From CAZHHH01 sp964532085 (lineage in GTDB: Bacteria > Bacteroidota > Bacteroidia > Bacteroidales > Marinilabiliaceae), in contig CAZHHH010000082.1 in NCBI GenBank assembly GCA_964532085.1, positions 1 to 13,466 of the forward strand: 13,466 nt of DNA. The letters are read 5' to 3'. Position 1 is the first letter of the stretch. The number at the start of each line of letters is the position of its first letter. The position numbers were made by a program, and so were the translations under genes. Under the pieces are notes generated by a model. That model did not search any database, was not told the origin of the DNA, and saw only the letters and a program-made list of their open reading frames with translations. Below, piece by piece: positions 1-6,239 of the stretch.

Positions 1-585
1 CCAACCGCTAGAACATATATATATAAGTTTTTTCCATCTCTCTGCTTGAATATCATCTGCTACATTTGATTTTATCCCAGCTTCTTGAAATGTTTTTAAT
101 AACTCAGAAACTCTTTCAGTTTTAGAGTTGTCAAATTCTCCAAATGTTATTGAGGGCTCAACAGCTAGGTGAGAAATAACTCCCGGTGATTCTATTTTAC
201 TAATTATTCTGCAAAGTCCAGATAGTACGTTGTTATGCGGTAATACTTGACGCAGTTCTTCGCTTGATAACACACCATTTTGAAGTGGTAAAACCATTGT
301 ATCATCTTTGATAATATCTAATAGCTCTTCAGCAACTTCTTTTACTTGCCAAGCTTTTACTGCGACAATTATTAAATCTGCTTTTGGTGATTTTGATATT
401 TTATCTGTTGCAAAAGCTGGTTTTACTTCAAAATCTCCAAGAAAACTTTTAACAGTTAGCCCATTTTTATTTATAGCTTCTAAATGTTTGCCTCTTGCAA
501 TAAAAGTTACATTATTTCCAGCTTTAGCTAATTTGCCTCCAAAATAGGCTCCAACTCCTCCTGACCCGACTATTGTAATATTCAT
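1..585 (-). CDS. panE: 2-dehydropantoate 2-reductase, C-terminus cut by window edge
   Basis: Cytoplasmic NADPH-dependent reduction of ketopantoate to pantoate in pantothenate/CoA synthesis. The first 195 codons are visible, starting at the ATG whose 5' base is 585; the family is usually about 300 residues, so the C-terminal helical domain lies outside the window. The N-terminus MNITIVGSGGVGAYFGG is a Rossmann dinucleotide-binding loop (GxGGVG at residues 7-12). VKAWQ carries Lys77, matching the NADP-contacting lysine near position 72 of E. coli PanE, and LQNG (101-104) matches its Asn98 motif. ERWKKL (182-187) matches the segment with the catalytic lysine (E. coli Lys176), here Lys186. The residue four further on is Ile190 where E. 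coli has a substrate-binding Asn. The start lies 2 bp after the recN stop, so the two are probably cotranscribed. The family assignment is firm; substrate specificity is inferred. Confidence 0.88.
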   Translation of the reverse strand, partial: MNITIVGSGGVGAYFGGKLAKAGNNVTFIARGKHLEAINKNGLTVKSFLGDFEVKPAFATDKISKSPKADLIIVAVKAWQVKEVAEELLDIIKDDTMVLPLQNGVLSSEELRQVLPHNNVLSGLCRIISKIESPGVISHLAVEPSITFGEFDNSKTERVSELLKTFQEAGIKSNVADDIQAERWKKLIYICSSGW

Positions 586-587
586 TT

Positions 588-2246
588 CTAATTAATTTGT
601 AAAAGTGTTTTAGCATTAGTAATTGCAGCCTCTGTAATTGATGCACCACTAAGCATTGCGGCTATTTCATTAACTCTTTCTTCAATACTCAATTCGACAA
701 TTTCTGTTACTGTGTGTGTAGCGGTATCAGTTTTCATTACTTTATAATGATGTGCGCCTCTTCCCGCTATTTGAGGTAGGTGAGTTATGCTAATAACTTG
801 AATATTCTCACCCATTGTTTGCATAATTATTCCCATTTTATCAGCAATTTCACCAGAAACTCCTGTATCTATTTCATCAAAAATTAAAGTTGGCAATCCT
901 TTAGTTTTTGATAACAGAGATTTTATAGATAGCATTAATCTCGACGTTTCACCACCAGATGCTATTTTATCAATTTCAGAAAGTGAAGCATTTTTATTTG
1001 CTGTAAAAAGAAATGAAATTTCATCAATGCCATTTTCTGTAAACTCATCATTTTTCTTATGCGAAATTTGAAATTTACCGTGTGGCATACCCAAATCTTT
1101 AAGTTGAGACTCTATATTATCTTCTATTTTAGAAAATATTTTCTCTCTACTTGATGAAAGTTTCTCAGCTAATTTGGCAACTTTTTGATGTTGTTCTAAA
1201 ATCTTTTTCTCGATTTTCTCAATCTCTTCATCAAAAGAGTTTAATTGAAGAAGCTTTTTATTAAAATCTTCCTTAATCTCAATCAGTTCTTTTATAGTTG
1301 CAACTCTATGTCTTTGCTGCAATGAATATATTAAATCTAGCCTAGCTGTTACTTCTGTTAATCTTTCTGGATTATATTCTGTATCTGTAGAAAGATTTAT
1401 TATCTCTTGTGTAATGTCTTTAAGTTCAATGTGTAATGAGTTTATTCTTGTGGCTAGCTCATCTCCATTTGGAATATAGTTAGTTATTAAGCGAATCTCA
1501 CTATTTATTTGATGAATACTGTCAAGAATTGATGGCTCATTATCATTTAATAGGTTTTGGGATAAATCTAATGCAGTTTTCACCTCTTCAATATGTGAAA
1601 GATGATTTTGTTCGTTTTCAAGTTCAGCTTGCTCATCCTCAATCAAGTGTGCATCTTCTAGCTGTTGCCATTGAAATTCCCAATAATCTTTATCATTTTT
1701 AAATTGATTATTTGCCTCTATTAATTTTTCTTTCTCTTTTTCTAATGAAATTAGATTTTTATAATCAATTAGATATTCATCTTTTATTTTACCATTATCA
1801 GCAACCGTATCAACAATCATAAGTTGAAAATCATCATCTCCCATCAGAAGATTTTGGTGTTGCGAATGTATATCTATTAAATTTTGAGTCAGAGACTTTA
1901 AAAATTGCAAAGTAACTGGACTGTCATTCACAAATGCACGTGATTTTCCGTTTGGTGCAATCTCTCTTCTAATAATGCATTCATCATCATAATCAACATC
2001 TTCAGACTCAAAAAGTGGTTTTAATGAATTGCCTTTTATGTCGAATATTGCTTCAACAATACATTTTTTCTCACTATCTCTAAGTAGTGAAGAATCACTT
2101 CGTTGACCTAATATTAGTGATAATGCACCTAACATAATTGATTTTCCAGCACCAGTTTCACCCGTTATCACTGAGAAACCGCTATTGAAATCTATATTTG
2201 CTGAATCAATTAATGCGTAATTTGATATTTTTAATTTTTGAAGCAT
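588..2246 (-). CDS. recN: DNA repair protein RecN
   Basis: SMC-like ATPase that acts early in recombinational repair of double-strand breaks. The 552 residues are full length for the family. MLQKLKISNYALID is the usual RecN start, followed by Walker A GETGAGKS (29-36). A long charged, Glu/Lys/Gln-rich middle part (about 150-370) is the coiled coil. The C-terminal half-site has the ABC signature SGGETSRLML (430-439), Walker B LIFDEID (454-460, Asp457/Glu458) and the His switch SITHLPQ (His489), followed by the family-typical end EIAAMLSGASITEAA. All ATPase motifs are intact. A match to the Bacteroidetes -7 promoter element lies 25 bp upstream, so recN can be expressed apart from porD, which ends 83 bp upstream. 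panE follows after 2 bp. Confidence 0.97.
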   Translation of the reverse strand: MLQKLKISNYALIDSANIDFNSGFSVITGETGAGKSIMLGALSLILGQRSDSSLLRDSEKKCIVEAIFDIKGNSLKPLFESEDVDYDDECIIRREIAPNGKSRAFVNDSPVTLQFLKSLTQNLIDIHSQHQNLLMGDDDFQLMIVDTVADNGKIKDEYLIDYKNLISLEKEKEKLIEANNQFKNDKDYWEFQWQQLEDAHLIEDEQAELENEQNHLSHIEEVKTALDLSQNLLNDNEPSILDSIHQINSEIRLITNYIPNGDELATRINSLHIELKDITQEIINLSTDTEYNPERLTEVTARLDLIYSLQQRHRVATIKELIEIKEDFNKKLLQLNSFDEEIEKIEKKILEQHQKVAKLAEKLSSSREKIFSKIEDNIESQLKDLGMPHGKFQISHKKNDEFTENGIDEISFLFTANKNASLSEIDKIASGGETSRLMLSIKSLLSKTKGLPTLIFDEIDTGVSGEIADKMGIIMQTMGENIQVISITHLPQIAGRGAHHYKVMKTDTATHTVTEIVELSIEERVNEIAAMLSGASITEAAITNAKTLLQIN

Positions 2247-2271
2247 AATATTACTATCTGTTTTGTAGTAA

Positions 2272-2279
2272 CAAATATA
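2272..2279 (-). promoter_or_regulatory. Bacteroidetes-type -7 promoter element for recN
   Basis: The minus strand reads TATATTTG, an exact match to TAnnTTTG, in the 83-bp gap between porD and recN. Transcription would start near 2268, leaving a leader of about 20 nt before the recN ATG. I see no TTTG at the expected -33 spacing, so the call rests on the -7 element and its position. Confidence 0.6.
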
Positions 2280-2329
2280 GTGAAAAGAATTATTTCAATT
2301 AAAAAATGATGATTTATTAAAAATTGAAT

Positions 2330-3229
2330 CTATTTAATTTTATCATATTTGTTAGAATTTGATGGGTCAATTTGGTTTAGTAAATTAATTATCTTCCCTT
2401 TTTCAGTTGATGTAGCTTCTTGAAAAACATTAACTAATTCTTCTGATTTTGCATCAAAAAAGAAGTTTAATGCAAATGAATTTGGTCGTTGCCTATGTAC
2501 TTTTAAGAGTTGTTCTAAAGCTGTATATATTATATTTCTACCTTCTTCTGGTTTTTGTGACATTAAATCAAGACCTTTTCTATGGTAGTCATAATAGCAA
2601 CTTCTTAAAGGGGCGTGATACTCATTTAAAATATTTTCTATTAATGAATATCTGTTTTTTGAGCCATCAAAAGAGTCCCAACCTTTAATTCTACTATCTT
2701 GCATTTTGTTTACAATTTGCTCTGCTTTTTGGAAAAAAGGTGTACCTCCATTTGGGCTAAAGGTATCATAATCATAACCTAATATTACGTATGAATAATA
2801 AGCTAACATAGCAATAAGATTAGATTCTAAATTAGTTTCATTATATATTAATGGCTCAAATTCAACATATTTGAAAGATAAATCTTGATCTAAATAGTTT
2901 ATCAATTGAGAACTATAAGATGAGCCATAAACTGGACGTCTTGCCTGAATTTGGAATGTACCTTTGAACTCATCACTACTTGGCATCTCCTTGATATTTA
3001 TTAAAATAGTGCAGTCAATTCGCTCTGAATTTTCAAATTTATGATTGCTCCACTGTTGTCCGTTCATAAACTCTAAAATAGATTTTTGTAGAGTCTCAAA
3101 GACCGCACGATTTGTACCTTCAATACTCGGTGCAACAACTTGAACCATACACCTAAGCTCTTGAGCTTTGATGCTGTTTGTGAATAAAAGTATTATTAAA
3201 AGTGATAATATTAAGCGAGTTTTATACAT
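2330..3229 (-). CDS. porD: PorD/DUF4835 family protein, type IX secretion-associated
   Basis: Exported protein of 299 residues. Residues 1-22 are a signal peptide (Lys/Arg near the start, a Leu/Ile-rich core, then SIKAQ), with likely cleavage before Gln23, and the mature part starts ELRCMVQVVAP. The pattern is that of the DUF4835 family: an early VxxPxIEGTNRAVFETLQ segment, 'FMNGQQWSN', the mid-protein QARRPVYGSSY, and LAYYSYVILGYDYDTFSPNGGTPFF. Current annotation practice names this family PorD and links it to the type IX secretion system of Bacteroidetes; its molecular role is not established. It starts 11 bp after the coaBC stop, so the two are probably cotranscribed. Placement between coaBC and recN is, as I recall, common in the phylum and supports the call. 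Nothing in the window shows directly that this strain secretes through T9SS. Confidence 0.8.
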   Translation of the reverse strand: MYKTRLILSLLIILLFTNSIKAQELRCMVQVVAPSIEGTNRAVFETLQKSILEFMNGQQWSNHKFENSERIDCTILINIKEMPSSDEFKGTFQIQARRPVYGSSYSSQLINYLDQDLSFKYVEFEPLIYNETNLESNLIAMLAYYSYVILGYDYDTFSPNGGTPFFQKAEQIVNKMQDSRIKGWDSFDGSKNRYSLIENILNEYHAPLRSCYYDYHRKGLDLMSQKPEEGRNIIYTALEQLLKVHRQRPNSFALNFFFDAKSEELVNVFQEATSTEKGKIINLLNQIDPSNSNKYDKIK

Positions 3230-3240
3230 AACATCAATTT

Positions 3241-4446
3241 CTATAATAAGGATTTTAATTCTGTAATAATATCTTTTGCAACTTCTGTTTTATCCTTTAA
3301 CGTAAAGTTTTTAATATTATTTTTATTATCAATGATTGTTATCTGATTTGTTTCTGTAGAGAAACCTGCACCTGGATTTTTAAGTGAGTTAAGAACAATG
3401 AAATCAAGATTTTTTTTATTCAGTTTTTTTCTTGCATTCTCTTCTTCATTCTCTGTTTCTAGTGCAAAACCTACTAAAATCTGTTTGTCTGTTTTTATTT
3501 TTCCTAACTCAGCTGCTATATCTGGATTTGATTTAAGATTAATCGTTAATCTCTCTTTGTCTTCTCTTTTAAGTTTTTCAGTAAGAGGTTCGGTTGGAGT
3601 ATAATCACCAACAGCGGCAGCCATTATTGCAGCATTTGTTTGTGGGAAGATTGCCATACATTTTTCATACATCTCTTGAGCGGTCGTAACATCAACTCTT
3701 TCAACATTAGGGTGTGATGTGCTGACATTTGTTGGCCCAATTACTAGATGTACTTTTGCACCTTGATTTGCAAGTTCCTCAGCTAATGCAATTCCCATTT
3801 TCCCTGAAGAGTGATTGCTGATAAATCTAACTGGATCAATTGGTTCGTGTGTTGGTCCAGCTGCAAGAAGTATCTTTTTATTAGCAAGTGGTTTCTCTTC
3901 ATTTTGTTGAAAAAATTCTACTATTCTTTCTAAAATAATTTCAGGCTCTTCCATTCTTCCTTTACCTGATAGTCCGCTTGCTAGTTCACCTGTACCTGGT
4001 TCAATTATTTTGCAACCCCACTGCTGCAAAGTCTCCATATTTTGCTTAGTTGATGGATGAAGAAACATATCTAAATCCATTGCTGGAGCAATAATAACTG
4101 GACATCTAGCTGAAAGGTATGTTGTAATGAGTAAATTATCACAAATGCCTGTAACCATTTTTCCCATTGTGTTAGCCGTTGCTGGAGCAATTAAAAACAG
4201 GTCTGCCCAAAGTCCTAAATCCACGTGGCTATGCCAAGTTCCATCTTTATTTTCAAAGAAATCTCCTAAAACAGGTCGTCCTGATAGTGCTGAAAGTGTA
4301 ACAGGTGTAATAAATTCTTTACCTGCTTTTGTTATAACAACTTGTACTTCTGCGCCTGCTTTTACCAATAAACGAAGTAGAACTGCAGATTTATAAGCTG
4401 CAATACTTCCTGTTACGCCAAGGATTATTTTTTTACCTGATAACAT
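3241..4446 (-). CDS. coaBC: bifunctional phosphopantothenoylcysteine decarboxylase/phosphopantothenate-cysteine ligase
   Basis: Makes 4'-phosphopantetheine precursors for CoA: the CoaB half joins 4'-phosphopantothenate to cysteine using CTP, and the FMN-dependent CoaC half decarboxylates the product. The 401 residues match the family. The CoaC domain (about 1-180) starts with GKKIILGVTGSIAAYK, carries the catalytic His as WHSHVDLGLWAD (His74, equivalent to E. coli His75), APATANTMGK (87-96) and the flavin-region motif PAMDLDM (121-127). CoaB (about 188-401) has AAGPTHEPIDPVRFISNHSSGKMG (195-218; Asn211 equivalent to E. coli Asn210), AAVGDYTP (277-284) and the KLKR lysine loop (291-294). Two CoaC residues differ from E. 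coli: Asp124 replaces the Asn of PxMNxxM, and Ser157 replaces the Cys of ACGDVGPGRM (here ASGLSGKGRM). These look like a lineage variant, since all other motifs are intact. An AT-rich hairpin separates the gene from rpoZ. Confidence 0.96.
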   Translation of the reverse strand: MLSGKKIILGVTGSIAAYKSAVLLRLLVKAGAEVQVVITKAGKEFITPVTLSALSGRPVLGDFFENKDGTWHSHVDLGLWADLFLIAPATANTMGKMVTGICDNLLITTYLSARCPVIIAPAMDLDMFLHPSTKQNMETLQQWGCKIIEPGTGELASGLSGKGRMEEPEIILERIVEFFQQNEEKPLANKKILLAAGPTHEPIDPVRFISNHSSGKMGIALAEELANQGAKVHLVIGPTNVSTSHPNVERVDVTTAQEMYEKCMAIFPQTNAAIMAAAVGDYTPTEPLTEKLKREDKERLTINLKSNPDIAAELGKIKTDKQILVGFALETENEEENARKKLNKKNLDFIVLNSLKNPGAGFSTETNQITIIDNKNNIKNFTLKDKTEVAKDIITELKSLL

Positions 4447-4479
4447 ATCTTTGATTTTGGAATTGTTTTATACAAAATA

Positions 4480-4520
4480 AAAAAAGATAAAAGAAATAGC
4501 TAATCTCTTTTATCTTTTTT
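4480..4520 (-). terminator. AT-only 15-bp hairpin, possible terminator between rpoZ and coaBC
   Basis: The arms 4480-4494 and 4506-4520 are a perfect inverted repeat built on GATAAAAGA/TCTTTTATC flanked by runs of A and T, with an 11-nt loop. In either direction the 3' arm ends in six T, so it could end transcription on both strands, although the two genes beside it share an orientation. Only four of the 15 pairs are G-C, so it may be a weak or partial terminator that reduces coaBC relative to bamD-rpoZ. On the minus strand the arm also contains TATCTTTT (4482-4489), a 7/8 match to the -7 promoter element. Confidence 0.5.
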
Positions 4521-4572
4521 AAATATTTTTCTTAAAAGAAATCTATTTTTCCATTAAGATTTATCTCTTTAA

Positions 4573-4923
4573 TTAATCCTTTAATAGACTTTCAGGATTT
4601 GATTCTCTTTCAGGATTTCTATGATAAACTTTACCCTCTTTAAATAGAGTAGCTGCAATTGATGCTGGCTTAGGTAAACGTTCATAATATCTTGAAATTT
4701 CAATCTGCTCACGGTTTTCAAAAATCTCTTCTAAATTATCAGTGTATGAAGCAAATTCTTGAAGTTTACGATTAAGCTCTTCTTTCATTTCTGAACCAAT
4801 TTGATTAGCTCTTTTAGCCATAATCATAACAGATTCATAAATGTTACCTGTTTTTGCACCTATTTCTTCTGTGTCCCAAGTAATTGTGTTGTTGGGAGCA
4901 TTTGTTTTTTTGTAATCTTCCAT
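4573..4923 (-). CDS. rpoZ: DNA-directed RNA polymerase omega subunit, Bacteroidetes type
   Basis: Small cytoplasmic subunit that helps assembly and stability of RNA polymerase by holding beta-prime. The 116-residue protein has the omega/Rpb6 core helix near residues 28-43 (NIYESVMIMAKRANQI), corresponding to the region in E. coli omega with the RRARQ-type basic motif. A charged helix follows (45-76) and then a Pro-containing tail (YERLPKPASIAATLFKEGKV). Bacteroidetes omega is divergent and longer than the roughly 91 residues of E. coli, and was often annotated as hypothetical. It lies 32 bp after bamD with no visible promoter in between, so it is probably cotranscribed with it. The assignment rests on this helix and on gene order. 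Confidence 0.8.
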   Translation of the reverse strand: MEDYKKTNAPNNTITWDTEEIGAKTGNIYESVMIMAKRANQIGSEMKEELNRKLQEFASYTDNLEEIFENREQIEISRYYERLPKPASIAATLFKEGKVYHRNPERESNPESLLKD

Positions 4924-4955
4924 TTTATATTAAGATAACTTGTTTGTTTTCAATT

Positions 4956-5774
4956 TTACTTTAATAATTCTGAAGTGTGAGTAAAAATTTTATTAGCGTT
5001 TCTTAAATACTTACTTGTCGGAAACTCATTGACGAATGAATAATATTCATCAAGTGCATCTCGTAATCGCTCTTCCTTTTTTTCTTCAACACTATTTACT
5101 GCTTGTATATATTTTGAATCTAAAATCAAATATGATAATTCTTCTCTATATTTTGTGTCCGGGTATTCATCTAAAATATTACTTGCTGAAATAACTGCCG
5201 ATTGATAGTTATTTCCCATATAAGTTCCTAAATTGTAATATAATCTAGCACTTAAATATGCCTTGTAAACGAGTTTGTCGTTTAATTCGTCAATTAAATC
5301 AGAAACTTCTTGTGCTCTATCACTAGTAGGGTATAGATTTAAAAACAATTGAAATTGTTCTAAAGCTGTTAGGGTTTCTGTTTGGTCCAAACGAGGATTG
5401 GCAGATGTTTGATAACTACAATATGCACTCATAAAATGAGCTTCCTCTGTTTTTTCAGATGAAGGATAATTTTGTACAAACATCTGAAAATAGTGACCTG
5501 CCATATAGTAATCTCTCATACCATAAAGACATTCAGCATAGGTAAAATGAGATATCTCTGATTTTTCAGTACCTCTGTGCATACTAATTAATTCGCTAAA
5601 TAATGTAGCTGCACGTGTATAGTCTTCTTTGGCATAATACTCTAAAGCTTTTTCATACTTTAAATCATAATCGGTGCTTTTAAGGAGCTTTTGATATTCG
5701 CTACAAGAGCCGAAAAGTGTGATGACTAAAAAGCCAAAAGGTATTAATAATATTTTTAGATTACTTCTTTTCAT
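4956..5774 (-). CDS. bamD: outer membrane protein assembly factor BamD, lipoprotein
   Basis: TPR lipoprotein of the inner leaflet of the outer membrane and partner of BamA in folding beta-barrel proteins. The 272 residues fit the family. The N-terminus is a lipoprotein signal: KRSNLK, a hydrophobic stretch 8-21, then FGSC with Cys24 as the likely lipidated residue; Phe at -3 is a relaxed lipobox. TPR-like helical pairs follow, including 'YEKALEYYAKEDYTRAATLF' (40-59), YAECLYGMRDYYMAGHYFQMF (79-99), QNYPSSEKTEEAHFMSAYC (101-119) and LNLYPTSDRAQEV, ending in a VNEFPTSKY repeat. The 'NYPSS...A', 'YPTS..A' and 'YPDTKY' signatures are typical of BamD. A -7 promoter element lies 54 bp upstream, so bamD is probably the first gene of the minus-strand cluster. 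Confidence 0.92.
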   Translation of the reverse strand: MKRSNLKILLIPFGFLVITLFGSCSEYQKLLKSTDYDLKYEKALEYYAKEDYTRAATLFSELISMHRGTEKSEISHFTYAECLYGMRDYYMAGHYFQMFVQNYPSSEKTEEAHFMSAYCSYQTSANPRLDQTETLTALEQFQLFLNLYPTSDRAQEVSDLIDELNDKLVYKAYLSARLYYNLGTYMGNNYQSAVISASNILDEYPDTKYREELSYLILDSKYIQAVNSVEEKKEERLRDALDEYYSFVNEFPTSKYLRNANKIFTHTSELLK

Positions 5775-5828
5775 AAATTTATGATGTGTAAATTTTAAAA
5801 AACTAAATAAAAGTCCTCAAAATTTGTG

Positions 5829-5836
5829 CAAATATA
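5829..5836 (-). promoter_or_regulatory. Bacteroidetes-type -7 promoter element for bamD
   Basis: The minus strand reads TATATTTG, an exact TAnnTTTG match, 54 bp upstream of the bamD start. A TTTA about 21 bp further upstream (5858-5861) is a 3/4 match to the -33 TTTG element at the expected spacing. This probably drives bamD-rpoZ and, by readthrough, coaBC-porD. Confidence 0.65.
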
Positions 5837-6066
5837 AGATTTATAAATGAAACTACATAAACCATTTTGATAAAATATGTTTTGAACTTCTACTTTTTAT
5901 TAATTTCGTGGTCATAATGCAATAAACTTGCCAAAAGGGTGAGTGTTTTATTTATTTTTTGAGAAAAATATATACTCTACTTGTTTGTAACAATATTTTT
6001 GATGAAATCTAAGTAGAATTCATAATTATTAGATAGCTATAATTCGTGTTTTTTCTTTTATATTAC

Positions 6067-6074
6067 TATGTTTG
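6067..6074 (+). promoter_or_regulatory. possible additional plus-strand -7 promoter element
   Basis: TATGTTTG matches TAnnTTTG exactly, and TTCG at 6043-6046 is a 3/4 match to the -33 TTTG element with a 20-bp spacer. Transcription would start near 6078, about 160 nt upstream of the GTG at 6240. It could give a long leader for that gene or a small RNA. Chance occurrence in AT-rich DNA is a real alternative. Confidence 0.35.
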
Positions 6075-6204
6075 CGTAGTTACTAAAGATTATTCTATCT
6101 GAAATATTACTGACTTTAAAGTTGAGAAGTGGTCGGATAATCATTTATATGACTTTGTAAAATCTAAAATATTTTCTTTTCTTTAGATAAATTGTAAAAT
6201 TAAT

Positions 6205-6212
6205 TAACTTTG
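6205..6212 (+). promoter_or_regulatory. Bacteroidetes-type -7 promoter element for the oxoamine synthase gene
   Basis: TAACTTTG matches TAnnTTTG exactly and ends 27 bp before the GTG start, predicting a leader of about 24 nt. No TTTG is seen at the expected -33 spacing. Confidence 0.6.
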
Positions 6213-6239
6213 CATTTATAAATTTAAAACTCATATAAC

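Larger units (their letters stand above)
5775..6239. other. divergent intergenic region between bamD and the oxoamine synthase gene
   Basis: This 465-bp AT-rich stretch holds the bamD promoter (5829-5836, minus), the promoter of the downstream plus-strand gene (6205-6212) and another possible plus-strand element (6067-6074). I see no ORF of useful length, no tRNA-like fold and no convincing rho-independent terminator. A short inverted repeat (TCTACTT 5976-5982 with AAGTAGA 6011-6017) and a 10-bp palindrome ACTTTAAAGT (6113-6122) are present, but such repeats are expected by chance in AT-rich DNA. Confidence 0.7.

Noticed and set aside
308..547. Plus-strand ORF of 79 codons
   Set aside because: It lies antisense inside panE, which has clear Rossmann and catalytic motifs. 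The translation has no recognisable features.
2294..2328. Possible terminator after porD (TTCAATT with AATTGAA)
   Set aside because: The stem is only 7 bp, AT-rich, with a 21-nt loop and no clear T tract, so it is indistinguishable from background.
2449..4396. Plus-strand ORFs opposite porD and coaBC (2449-2688, 3398-3604, 4127-4396)
   Set aside because: All are antisense shadows of well-supported minus-strand genes.
5775..6239. tRNA or riboswitch in the long intergenic region
   Set aside because: No cloverleaf, T-loop GTTCRA motif or recognisable aptamer core was found by eye.
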